From NCBI GenBank assembly GCA_004431415.1, contig QPMI01000534.1:186001-250000 (forward strand): a DNA stretch of 64,000 nucleotides. The letters are read 5' to 3'. Below are positions 21,661-31,706 of the stretch, one piece after another. Under the pieces are notes generated by a model, which saw only the letters and a program-made list of their open reading frames with translations, was not told where the DNA came from and searched no databases. Numbering within the stretch: the first letter of the stretch is position 1; every line of letters starts with the position of its first letter. Origin of the DNA: Cyanophora paradoxa (lineage: Eukaryota; Glaucocystophyceae; Cyanophorales; Cyanophoraceae). The position numbers were made by a program, and so were the translations under genes.

Positions 21661-21800
21661 CCGGCACCGTCGCGCCGGGCGGGGGCGGCGGGGCGCACGC
21701 GCCGGCGGCCCCCGCGTCGGCCCCGGGGCCCTTCCGGCGGGCCTCCATGCTCTCGTAGCCCCTCTAGATCTGTCCTCTGCAGCGAAAATGCGACCCATTC
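19600..21800 (+). repeat. Direct segmental duplication, copy 1
   Basis: The block from within the Pro/Ala linker (EERPGGDAPASQAAGPRV) through the whole cyclase-like domain and past the stop codon recurs in the same orientation at about 25810-28035. Coding and intronic bases are nearly identical; most differences are in length of C or G runs, with a few substitutions and small indels. Shared sequence ends just after the common gcagcgaaaatgcg. Confidence 0.9.
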
Positions 21801-22070
21801 GAATTCTATTTTTATCGATATATCTCGCTCGGACGATATACTACGGTACATCAGGAAGCTTTCTGCGCAACCTCGTCCTTTTAAAAGCTAAAAAGTGCAC
21901 GTGGGCCGTGGTACTGGTGGGTGGGGGTCAGAGCTTCGAATTCATTCATTTGCATCGCATATGCATGCTGCTAATTATAAATCGCATGAAATTCAAACGA
22001 ATGGGAAGGCATATGCACATGCTTCGGTAACTTGACATGACGCTGCCGTTTCCCGTAAAACGCTTATCTA
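21759..22070. other. Intergenic region between convergent genes
   Basis: AT-richer DNA holding the 3' flanks of the CNBD-cyclase gene (plus) and the coiled-coil gene (minus). It contains nested palindromes such as gcatatgcatgc and ggcatatgcacatgc. No gene is seen. Confidence 0.5.
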
Positions 22071-23676
22071 CTATTTACCTGCCGTCGCTGCCGGTGGCTG
22101 GGGATCCTGCGGGGGGGATCCATCGCGATCGAACATGGTGAAGAGCGACGTGCCGCGGACGGCCTTGGCGATGTCCTGCAAGCGCGCCGCAACCAGGTCC
22201 GCCGAGTGCTGCATGGCGGTCGAAGCCAGATCTAGATCTAGAGGTCAGATTATCAGCTCGCGGACCTGGGAGCTGGAGCTCGACTGAGCGAGGGCGCCCT
22301 CGATGCGCTGCAGCGACGCCTGCAGCCCCGACATGTCCGCCGGCTGCCGATTCAAGGCTTATATTCAGTACTAGCTCTTGTTGGCATCTGTCAAAGCAGA
22401 TCGTCGGATCCAAAACCAACCTGAGGAGCGGGGCTTGCAGCTGCAGCCGACTGTAGCTGTGCGAGCGTGCTCTCGAAACACCGCAGAGATGCCTGCAGGG
22501 CCTGCCCCGGCCCAGGCCCCGCCGGCTCTATTAATATTTGCGCTAGAAATTCAAAGCGCATATATAGAAACGCACTGCATTCTGCTCCTCGAGCTTGCAT
22601 ACCTTCTCCTGCATGCTTGCGGCCTCCAGAAGGGTGAACGTGAGCCTCTCTCCCTGTTTCCCAGCCTTCTCTTCGAGAATTGCTGTCTTTTCCATCAGAG
22701 CCTGGCCCAGTGGTGGTATGAGAGATGCGCATGCATAACCGCAACAGTAGCAGTTCTCGTAATAGTACGCACCTGCAAGCTTGAACTTGACTGGACGAGC
22801 GTTCTCTCCATACGATTCATAGACGCTTGCATTGCCTGCCCATGCGCATGGTCAGGGGGGGGGGGAAGGGGCGGGGGGGGGGGAGGGGGAGGGGGGGCGG
22901 GAAGGGGGAGGGGGCCGGGTTGGAAGGGGGTGAGGGAGGGCAGGTCGCAGGTCTGCAGGGACCTGCAAAGTGGACGTTGACTGGGCAAGAGCGCCCTCGA
23001 GACGTGCCACCGATGCCTGCAGGGCCTGGAATAGGAGTTACAATATTAATTTTTATAATCGCGACAGGCCCTGAGGAGCTGAGAACAACTCATGATATAT
23101 CGATCATATGCATGGGCTACGCACTGCGTTTTGCTCTTCGAGCTGAGAGATGCGCAATAGATCTTCTTTCTTTGCATCATTCCCCGAATTCGCTAGCTTC
23201 GCTTCTTTACATGTGGGCAGCGGGCTGAGCGATGAAGCCCCAGGAGCGCCAGCACTGGTACGAATGCGGTGCTCGGCTTGGCGCTGTAGAAGGGCAGCTC
23301 GCTCCGCCGGCAGCAGCATGCAGAAGGGTCCTGTCTTGACGTTCATATCTTCTTTTTTCCTCTCGGGGTCGCACTGATGATTATGATCATGATCGCGAGT
23401 TGATCAGCAGTGAATATGCTGTGCATACATGCACAGATACAGTGGATATCTTTAGACGTAAATTTAAAGTAGCTCACGCGCCTCAGTGTACAACTTCTTC
23501 AGGTGGACATTGCAGCTGCAGCGTTTAGGATCGCGGCAGTTGCAAGACTCAGATCCCTCCACGGCCGACTGCGTTGGTTTATTCGAGATGCAGCGCTTTT
23601 TCTCTATCGAACCGTGGCCAGAAATCGTCGAATCTCCGGGACCTCTGCTGGCTGGAAAATTAGCGCCAGCGATCAC
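22071..23676 (-). CDS. Coiled-coil protein assembled from repeated 21-codon exons
   Basis: The most 5' supported exon (about 23640-23475) contains SCNCRDPKRCSC and VHLKKLYTEAR. The next (about 23340-23120) is helical: PAERAALLQRQAEHRIR and EDLLRISQLEEQNA. Then four related exons follow, each phase 0 and flanked by AG and GT: 23025-22963 ALQASVARLEGALAQSTSTL, 22835-22773 AMQASMNRMERTLVQSSSSL, 22501-22421 ALQASLRCFESTLAQLQSA, and 22328-22266 GLQASLQRIEGALAQSSSSS. Three are exactly 63 nt, i.e. 21 residues or three heptads; the 22501 one is 81 nt. Between the second and third lies EKTAILEEKAGKQGERLTF ending LEEQNA. The last exon is MQHSADLVAARLQDIAKAVR, then LFTMFDRDGSPPQDPQPP, with TAG at 22071-22073. 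Function is unknown; an extended coiled coil is inferred. Upstream exons may exist, perhaps joining the open frame at 24415-24831. Confidence 0.65.
22856..22920. repeat. G-rich low-complexity tract in an intron of the coiled-coil gene
   Basis: Several G-runs of 7-10 bases separated by single A or C bases. On the gene's own (minus) strand it is C-rich, as elsewhere in introns of this window. Confidence 0.6.
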
Positions 23677-24414
23677 AATATTTTACTTGGAGTGCGAGAA
23701 TTGGAAAAATGTGTGTATACGTACGTATACGTGCGCGAATATCTCCATCGTCCAACAGGGCCCAGCCCCTCGAAAAAGCAATCAAAGAACTGAATTCGAT
23801 TTGTCAGTGTTTTGAACTTGACTCAGTGAACGGGAGAGGAATTGATCATGACATGTTATAATTAAGTGGCCGTATACGTATGCATGACCAGACTAACCTC
23901 GGCTCGTGTGCATCCTCCGAAATCAATATGATAAAGGGATTCAAAGTGAGACAAACACTTGATGTTGGAAAACTGTAGAAACACAGCTCAATGTGCGAGG
24001 CAGTGTTGCAATTTGAAGCGCTATATGGCTAGCTATAGCGTACACACCGTAGCAAGGCTGGTGTTGGCGGGAATGTCGAGTATAGTAAAGGATTTTCCAT
24101 AGCTATAAACACCGTATGTACATATACTGGAATTCGAATCGAACGAATTGTCGCTACAGTATCCAGCCTGAAGCTGAACATGGTGAAAGCGTATCCGATT
24201 CATCGCTTGACAAGCATTGAAGTGAACTGCGGCTGCTCATGAATTTCGAATATCATATTATTGATGTCGTAATGTTAAATCAGTAAAAGTTTTAGCGGCC
24301 ATGCATGTGATTGCTTTGTCGATTTTTAATTTTACTACCTACGGGGGGTTCGCCCTTCCGTAGTCTCTCAAAAAAAATGCCCATCCATACACGTGCCCGC
24401 GAGTTAAATTTTGA
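23677..24414. other. AT-rich stretch between two minus-strand coding regions
   Basis: Clearly lower GC than the rest of the window, with no exon that could be supported. It may be intergenic, or a long intron if the coding stretches on either side belong to one gene. It ends near a hairpin at 24339-24363. Confidence 0.45.
24339..24363. terminator. Hairpin downstream of the 24415-24831 gene
   Basis: The 25 bases ctacggggggttcg then cccttccgtag fold into a stem of ten pairs (two G-T) with a TTCGC loop. It lies about 50 bases past the stop codon of the minus-strand frame at 24415, with a run of eight A (T on the gene strand) between. It could be an RNA 3'-end or processing signal; this is inference. 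Confidence 0.4.
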
Positions 24415-24831
24415 TTAGAAATCAAATGACGGACCCCCCGGAATTGAACTTGTTCGAAAGCTGCAGTGCTCGAGAACGAAGTCCGCATTGGAGCACCTTG
24501 TTACAGAGAGAGAATCAATGATGCACTCCTGGATAGCAATCGATCCCGCTTGGCTCCAGTCGGACAGTTCAATGCATCCTTGAACATCAAAGCCACGGAT
24601 GAGCAGCGCGTGGGAACCACCAACGATATTGATGACAGCCTCTTCACGCTTGTCTGGACCTTGCTGCCGGTCACGCAGCCGCCGATGATACGGATCTTCC
24701 TTTCGGAGAGCCTGCACCACCTGATGCAGCTGCTCTTGCATTTGACGGCTGCGGGCCTCGTTGTCTTTACTCGGCAGCAAAGCCACGCCTGGGCCGTCCG
24801 CGATGATAGCGAGGTCTCCCGAGCAATTCAT
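24415..24831 (-). CDS. Unknown protein, possibly secreted or repeat-fold
   Basis: Open for 139 codons from ATG 24831 (MNCSGDLAIIADGPGVALLP) to a stop at 24415. A helical, charged part (QEQLHQVVQALRKEDPYHRR) is followed by a beta-like part with evenly spaced Cys and hydrophobics: NIVGGSHALLIRGFDVQGC, SIAIQECIIDSLSVTRC, ADFVLEHCSF. The second part recalls the short strands of right-handed beta-helix proteins, but this is weak. In the same frame upstream, after a possible cgcag acceptor, comes EDCPLR, so the ATG may not be the true start. Composition is natural-looking and lower in GC than neighbouring genes. It might be an upstream exon of the coiled-coil gene at 22071-23676. Confidence 0.5.
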   Translation of the reverse strand: MNCSGDLAIIADGPGVALLPSKDNEARSRQMQEQLHQVVQALRKEDPYHRRLRDRQQGPDKREEAVINIVGGSHALLIRGFDVQGCIELSDWSQAGSIAIQECIIDSLSVTRCSNADFVLEHCSFRTSSIPGGPSFDF

Positions 24832-25044
24832 GCGAAGCGGGCAATCCTCTGCGTAGTTTCCTGCGCATGTATATTATAATTAGCCGGATCGCATGTATAT
24901 ATATGGGGCGCCGGCGCGTGACGCGCGCCGGAGCCGGCGCGGGCCGGGGCCCCCGGCCGGAAGTCATAGCCTATATCTAGCTAGGATCCCGGAGTGCCAG
25001 CGCGCATGCGCAAGCTTATAATTAAGTGCAATTGCATGCGCAAA

Positions 25045-25302
25045 TTAGAGGGCACCGGGGCGGACGACGACGGTGCCCGTGCCGCCGATCGCCGCGACAG
25101 CCTCACTGATGAGGCGGAAGGTCGAGGGGCCGGTCGCAACCTCCCGAAAGTCAACGAACACGACAGGTTGCGGCCAAGCCGGCAGAGACGCCTCATCCGC
25201 AACTGGGTGGGCGATTGGCGGCAGCTTCGTCAGCGGCGTCTTCCACGTTGGCTCGAGCTCGTCCGCGGCAGGATCGCTCATGTTCGCATGCACAGCGCTC
25301 AT
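25045..25302 (-). CDS. Small unknown protein, 85 residues
   Basis: Single open frame from ATG 25302 (MSAVHANMSDPAADELEP) to a stop at 25045. The C-terminal half, PVVFVDFREVATGPSTFRLI and SEAVAAIGGTGTVVVRPGAL, looks like a real alpha/beta protein. It lies between the minus-strand frame at 24415-24831 and the plus-strand cyclase copy. No family recognised; further exons cannot be excluded. Confidence 0.38.
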   Translation of the reverse strand: MSAVHANMSDPAADELEPTWKTPLTKLPPIAHPVADEASLPAWPQPVVFVDFREVATGPSTFRLISEAVAAIGGTGTVVVRPGAL

Positions 25303-25536
25303 GTTCCCCCGGGCCCCGCACACTACGGCTCAAGTAGCGGTTAGGCCGCGCTCTTCGTGCCTGACTAAGATGCAGAAACGTGACCGATCGCGCGATCGGC
25401 CAGCAAGAGTAGCTGGATGCGGCAGCCGGCAGTTATCGTATCGTGAATTCGAATAACGTGTACCCCCTCGGCTGCAGCAGTCTGCCCGGCCAGCAGTCTG
25501 CCGGCATGCGCAGTCGCCGGCAGACTCGCCGGCAAT

Positions 25537-27978
25537 TTGCCCCTGGCCATGGGCCCGCGCGCGGCCGCGGGCCTGCGGGCGACAGCTCAATTCGAACGTT
25601 CTCGCTGCGCAGCTCAATTCGACAGCTGCATAACTTCAAGGGGAATCGTTTCAGCGCTGCAATCGAGCTCCAGCAGCTTCGCCGCCCCCCTCCGCGCGCC
25701 GCGTCGAAGCTCGGAACTGCTGCGGCTCGCTGTGAGCTTAAAGCGGTTACGCTGCGTCTGGCCTTTCGCAGGCCCAACGCCCCCGAGCCCGCCCGACGCG
25801 CCCCCGGGCGCCAGGGAGGAGCGGCCGGGCGGGGACGTCGACACCCCCGCCTCGCAGGCCGCGGGGCCCCGCGTGCCGCCGCTGAACGCGGGGGCCCTCG
25901 CCGCCGCTGCCGACGCCGCCCGAAGCGAGGCCGAGGAGATGCAGAAGGTCCGCGGGCGCCGTCCTATCCTCTCAAGCCCCTGGCTAACGCGCCCTCCCCT
26001 GCCAAGGACGCGGGCGGGAAGGCTGCAGCGGCGGCGTCGGAGCGGCTGAGCTTCCGGGCCGGGGACGCGAACCGGCGGGCCGACTTCGGCTCGCCGGAGT
26101 GCCCGCGGCGCATCTCCATCATCCGCCGCCTCGACCGGTGCCTCCCCTCCCCCTCCCTCTCGATTCTTCTAATCTTCGTACCCCGCGCCCCTTCCGCAGG
26201 CGCCCGATGAAGTTCACGGACCTCGTGGACCAGGTACCCCTACCCCCGCCCTTCTTTCCCCCGCCCTCACCCCCCCCTCCTCCTCCCGCCCCCCCCCCCC
26301 CCCCCCCCCCCCCAAGGTGCTGGTGCTGTACTGCGACTTCGCGGGGGGCATGGGCCTCGCGGGGCGCCTCTCCCCCATGGCCCTCGTCGCCCTCCTCGAC
26401 CGGGTGCCCTCAGCTGAGATCAGATCTCCAGAGCTCCGCTCAGATCCATCTGAGGCGCCCGCTCGGCGCAGGTGTACGCGGCGATCGCGGGGCGGCTCGA
26501 GTCCCTCCGCCTCCGCAAGGCCCGCCCCCTCCCGCCCCCCCCCCCCCCTTCTCCTCCGCTGAGGGGCGGGGGGCAGGTGGAGCTCGTCTCCGACGCCCTC
26601 CTCCTCGTCTCCGGTGCCCCCGCCCCGCCCCCGCCCCCGCCCCGCCCCACCCGCACGAGAGCCCTAGGATCCGCCTCTGCTCTTAGAGCGGCGCCGCTGC
26701 AGCTTAGAAGCGCAGCGCTCCCTCTCGGGCCGCCCCTTCTGACGCCCCCTCTGCAGGCCTGGGCGCCGGGGCCGCCGCCCCCATCGACCCCGTCGCCATC
26801 GGCGACGCCGCCTCGAGATCACCGTACCCCCCCCGCTCCCCCCCCCCCGTAAAGCGCGGGGCCCTGAGCCCGCCGCAGAGGCCGTGCAGGAGCTGCCCTT
26901 CGGGCCCCCGTCGGGCCCGACGGCTCCGAGGAGCCCATCCAGGTACCCCCCCCCCGCCCGCAGGAATCTGCCGGGCACCGAGAGCTCAATCCCCGTACTC
27001 CCCTCAGATGCGGGCGTGCGTGCACGCCGGCTCCTGCATCGCGGCCCGGCAGGTCTTCGGCAACACGTGGCTCTTCTACGGTGATTCCCGTACCCCGTCC
27101 ATCTCCCGTACCCTGACCTTCTCCCCCTCCTCTCCGAAAAAAGACCTCTGGGGCAACGTGGTGTTCGACGTTCAGAAGCAGTGCGATTCGATGGTGCGCG
27201 CTTCGATTGAATCTCTTTGATTCAGTTTCGTTCGATTGAGTCCGGCGCTCTTTTCCAGTGCCCCCCGAACCGGGCGATGGTGACGCGGGAGGCGGCCCCG
27301 TTGCTGTCCCCCTACTTCCTCCTGGAGGGCGGGGGGGAGGGCGAGCCGGGGGTACCGACCCTCATCTTGGAGCGGAGCATGCGGCACCCCGCGCGGGAGA
27401 ACGCGGGGCCCCCGCCGTCCCGCTCGGACCCCGCGGCCGCCGGAGGCCTCGCCTCTTCCCCCGCCTCCCGCCCGACCTCGCCGGGCGCCGAGGGAGGTAC
27501 GGAGTCGAGGGGCGAGTCGCTGCTGCACGCGGCGCGGCTCGTGGGGCAGCGGAGGGGCACGGTGGGCCCGGCGGTGCCCCTCGTGGGGGCCGGGGCCCGC
27601 CACGCCTCGCGGGACGTGGGGAGGCGCACGTCCGCCATCCTCCTCCCAGAGCCGCCCCCGCCCCGCACCACCTTCACGCCCGTGCCGCCCCCGCCCCCGC
27701 CCCCGCCCCCGCACCCTCGAGCTCCCCCCCCGCCCCCCCCGTGCCCCGCTCCCGCCGGCCTCGGCCCACGGCCACGAGCGCGAGCCGAGGAGGGCGGCCT
27801 CCGGATCCGGTCCAGCGTCGCGCCCCACGGGGCGGGCCCGGGCCCCCGGCACGTGCACGGCCCCCGCAGCGTCCGCATGACCGGCACCGTCGCGCCGGGC
27901 GGGGGCGGCGGGGCGCACGCGCCGGCGGCCCCCGCGTCGGCCCCGGGGCCCTTCCGGCGGGCCTCCATGCTCTCGTAG
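25537..27978 (+). CDS. Second cyclase-like gene copy lacking the cyclic-nucleotide-binding domains
   Basis: From about 25810 on this is a near-exact copy of 19600-21758: linker TPASQAAGPRVPPLNAGAL, MKFTDLVDQ, VLVLYCDFAGGMGLAGRL, VELVSDALLLVSG, RACVHAGSCIAARQVFGNTW, DLWGNVVFDVQKQCDS and REAAPLLSPYFLLEGG. The same two metal-site Asp are present and the same Asn and Arg are missing. Upstream there is no CNBD. Instead, an open frame from ATG 25537 (MPLAMGPRAAAGLRATAQF, then SLKRLRCVWPF) runs straight into the duplicated linker and could supply a new N-terminus. Its C-terminus stays in one frame to ASAPGPFRRASMLS and the stop at 27976-27978, whereas copy 1 changes frame before that point. Either it is a young truncated paralogue that captured a new 5' end, or it is an assembly duplication. 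Confidence 0.65.
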
Positions 27979-28035
27979 GCCTAGGAGTGCCCGTCTGGGC
28001 CTCGAGCTCTGTCCTTAGCAGCGAAAATGCGCACC
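25810..28035 (+). repeat. Direct segmental duplication, copy 2
   Basis: Counterpart of about 19600-21800, offset by about 6.2 kb. Alignment by eye starts at gaggagcggccgggcgggga and runs past the stop to the shared gcagcgaaaatgcg. The flanks on both sides are unrelated to those of copy 1. Confidence 0.9.
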
Positions 28036-28621
28036 GATCATCCCTGTCTAGATCTTAGCGCGCCGCGGCGTAGCGGCGCGGCGCATGTGCACGTGCAGCG
28101 ATGATGTGCTGCTGGCATCCTGCTGCAGGCTCCGGGCTGCAGCCTGCAGCTGCTCCTAATCATGATCAGCAGGAAGCGGGAAGGCTGGCCTGGGGCTGCA
28201 CGTGCACTGGGGCTGCACTGGGGCAGCGGGCTTATAATGAAGGCGGGTTGTTGTTAGCAACGCATGAATCGCGGCATGATTGTGGCATCATTGTGCTGAA
28301 TCAGTACAGCATCATTGTTGAGTGTCCTCAATCAAAAGCGCGCGTACCCCGTGATTCGCCCCCCGGGGGTCGGAGGTGCCTTGCTGATTTGGCAGTTCCG
28401 AACGCAGCCGCGTATCAAGCGTCAGCCGCCCCAGCACAGCAACGACAGACGCGGCACGTCTCCGAGCACGCCATATCTGTCACACCAACGAGCATACATC
28501 GCACGATCCACGAGCAGATCGCTTGCCAGCTAGGCCGGACCGGAGCGCACCAAGCATTTCCCTTATCATCGCACTATCCGTTGCGGGAACTTGTCGGAAG
28601 CAGACCAGCTAGCTTTAAACA
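27979..28621. promoter_or_regulatory. Intergenic region upstream of the WW-domain gene
   Basis: After the end of the duplicated block (about 28035) the sequence is mixed, with repeated ctgcaggct and gctgcact words near 28120-28240. No exon was supported. The promoter of the gene at 28622 must lie here. Confidence 0.4.
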
Positions 28622-30568
28622 ATGCAGAAGCGTAGTCAGCAGCTACAGCGCGATGAGTGGAGCGAGGAGGAGATGGAAGAGGACGTTGGGGAAGCCGAGC
28701 CCTGGGCGGCGCGCGTGGACCGCGAGGGCTTCGTGTACTTCTGGAACTGCCACGGTGACCAGGTATATCACTCATACGCTGCCGCCCCCGCCGCCCCAGC
28801 CCGGCCGGGATCGTGAAACGTCGCGCAGCAGCGCGATCCCCGAATCCGCGTGGCGGCCTCGCTCCTTCGCATCCTTGGCCGCCAGAAGTCGATCCTAGAG
28901 CTGCTCCTCTCCCAAGAAGGCAAGGCGATTCGGTCCTGGTCGCCGACCGTCAGCCGCCGCGGACAGCTCTTCTCGTGCCTTCCCGCGTGCTGGGTCCGAG
29001 ACGGTCCGTGGCGGCCTAGGCCTCCACTAGTGCCGCTCCGCTTTACGTGCCCGGCTGATTGCTCGAGGCAGGGCCGAGCCCGAGCTGCGATTCGGGGCGC
29101 ACAAGCCCGGAGCTGAGCGAGCGGCAAGATCGGCGGGAGGGCGTGCCGAGCGTCATCAGCAGCGACATCATTCAGCGCCTGGAGCTCGAGCAACGGGCCG
29201 AGATCAAGCAGGTGCAGAAATTGATCCGGCGCGGTCGCGGCCTCGGAATTCGAATCCTGAGAATTGATCCGCTGCGCGCGTACGCGTCCCGCGAGCAGGC
29301 GGCGCACGAGGCGGGCTCGCTCGCTGGGCCCAGCGCGATGGACCCGTTCGCCGCTGGGATGCAGGTCGTCATCGACCGGCTCCTCAAGATCCGAACGCGG
29401 GCCGCCGGCGACCGCAGTGCGCGGCCGCGCCTCCGCCCCAGACCCGCCTCCGCCCGCCGCTGATTCGATCCCCGAGCAGGCGTCGCGCGCTCGCTGGCGT
29501 CGGTGAAGCCCGAGCCGGTCGCGCTGCGGAGCCTGCTGGAGGAGACGGAGGCGCTGGTGGCTTCTTTGAACGACGAGGTCGCCGCCCAGGGCCGCCGGTG
29601 CGCGGGCCGATCAATTTGATCCGGCTCGGTTCGGAGATTTGATCCGGGCGGGCAGGTGGTTCTGCGACTCGGAGGCGGGCACGCCGGCTTCGTCGCGCGC
29701 CTCGAGCGTCGTGCCGGCCATGGACCTCGCCGAGGAAGCGGAGGAGTACGAGGACGACGCGGCGTCGGCGCTGGCGGGCCTGCGCGTCTGCTCGCGCGAG
29801 TCGCTGGCCCCGCCGACGGCGGCCGGGGTCGGCCCGTCGTACGCCTTCGACATCGGGTCGGCGATGTCGCACACGCCGCCGCCGCCGCCCTCGCCCCGCC
29901 GCACCTCGCTGCCCACCTGGCTCGCCGCCACCCGCTCCGCCCCCGCCTGCAACCTCGACCTCCGCCGCTGCTCCCTCCCCACCCACGCCCTCCGCGGCCC
30001 CGCCGACGCCGCCGCCACGCCGGCCGTGACGACGACCGCGAGCGACTCGGACTCTGAGGACGAGGAGATCGCCGCCATCAGCCTGGGCCTGGCCGCCGAG
30101 GGCAGCGCCCTCGCCGCCCGTGCCGCCGAGGCCGCCCTCAGCCGCACCCCGGTGCGTGCGGCGGTCTCCTGCTCGAATTCCTTCGCAGCTCACGCCCTTT
30201 CGGCGCAGCGGCTCGTGATCACGTCCGCCGAGGAGATCGACGCGGGGCGCGCCCACGCGGCGGCGGCGGCCCGCCCCTCTTCCGACCTGTGCGCCCTTCT
30301 CTTCTCTTCTCCGCGCCCGCCCGCCCTCGCCTCGCTTCTTCGGCTGACCGGAGGGCCGGCGCGCAGGCGCGTCTCGCCCCTGAACTCGAGCACTCGGAGC
30401 CCCAAGGCCAGGCCCGCGGACGACGAGGAGGAGGAGCTGAGCGCGGACGAGCGCGCGGCGCTCGCGTGGATCGACCGCCGCCTCGGCGAGGGGCGCGGCT
30501 CCCGCCCCTCCTCCTCGGCCGGCGCCGAGCTCGCCCCGGCCCCGGCCGCCGCCGTCGAGACGGCGTGA
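28622..30568 (+). CDS. WW-domain-containing protein of unknown function
   Basis: Starts at ATG 28622: MQKRSQQLQRDEWSEEEMEE, an acidic helix, then EPWAARVDREGFVYFWN, a WW-like motif (first Trp and the aromatic pair are clear; the second Trp position falls beyond the donor near 28762 and was not confirmed). WW domains bind proline-rich ligands. Later exons are helical: VAASLLRILGRQKSILELLL (about 28850), ISSDIIQRLELEQRAEIKQV (about 29157), DPFAAGMQVVIDRLLKI (about 29341) and LRSLLEETEALVASLNDEVA (about 29528). The last long frame (29639-30568) contains MDLAEEAEEYEDDAASALAG, a Ser/Pro-rich part, an acidic DSDSEDEEIAAISLGLAAEG, and SADERAALAWIDRRLGEG near the end. The overall picture is a cytosolic or nuclear scaffold-like protein with low-complexity linkers. 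Intron borders are approximate. Confidence 0.6.
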
Positions 30569-31318
30569 TCGCGTGGGGCCTCTCCCGTGATCCAATCCTT
30601 TCATCCTCCACACTCCCTCTCCACAGCAATCCTTCCATCCTGATCCCCTGTCTCCCGTCCCCATCCGTCCTTCCATCCACCCTCCCCCTCTCCCGACATC
30701 TCATTATTTATTTATACAGCTACGGTCTTTCTTCCCACTTCACGTATATGTGAAGCCCCGCCCCCTCTCACTTTCTACAGCTACGTATACATACGGTTAT
30801 GCAGCACGGCAGCGCGACATTTACGCAGCGCGAGCGACGCGCGTACGCGCCCTGTGCAGCAAGTGTTAAAATGTTTTATACGAGTACGAGTCCGCCTCGC
30901 ATAGTTTCGGCAGTGGAAATACCTGATATCGATATACCTGATACCGCGATCGGCAGCGGCCCCTGGCCTGTGAGTAGACTCTAGTTTCGATAACGCAGCT
31001 GCTGTTGTCGCAGTATGATGAAGTGTGCATTGCATGATCAGTATACGTACCAGTGTCGGTAGAATCGCCAAGTTGTATTTATTGTTGCCTCGTTGAATAA
31101 CAAATACCGCACTACCGCAGTGTCCTCATGACCAACTTGCAAGCTTCAAGGCTTAAGGCGCATTGCAAATATATATATACTAACTAGTCACTGAGTACTT
31201 AAAAGCTTAGTAATCCATCCGAGAGAGAACCATTGCATGAATCATTAAATGCCATGATGATTCATCATATAGTATCTTGATTCTTATGTCTCATGATCAG
31301 TTCAAGACTCTGAGATCA
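30569..31318. other. Intergenic region between convergent genes
   Basis: AT-rich DNA containing the 3' flanks of the WW-domain gene (plus) and the 31319-36087 gene (minus). The first part is C/T-rich, the rest A/T-rich with many catgatca and tacgtata words. No gene is seen. Confidence 0.5.
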
Positions 31319-31672
31319 CTAGTTTCCCAGCAGGGCGTCGCAGAGGCTCTCGAGCTCAAGTGCAGAGGCTGCGGCCGCCTCGCCCCCGCCGGGGCCCGAA
31401 GAAGAAGCAGGGGCCGCGGGCCCCGCCCCCGCCCCCGCCGGCGCCGGCGCCCGAGGCGCCAGCGGGGGCCGGTAGGGCGCCGGCGCCCGCGTGGGGAAGC
31501 CCGGGGCCGGGAAGGTCCGGGAGGAGGCGCTGGATCCGGGCCGGGGGCGTGGAAGCCAGGCGGCGGGCAGCCGGGCCCGAAGGGCGGCGCCGGGGCGCCG
31601 CCGCCTGCGGGGCTGACCGTGGGCCCAGTGGGATGGGCGGCCGCGGCGCCCGGCGGCGGCCACTGCAAAGGA

Positions 31673-31706
<34 letters not shown>

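Noticed and set aside
22827-23228. Plus-strand frame across the G-rich tract (about 22860-22920)
   Set aside because: It overlaps well-supported minus-strand exons of the coiled-coil gene and reads mostly Gly/Arg.
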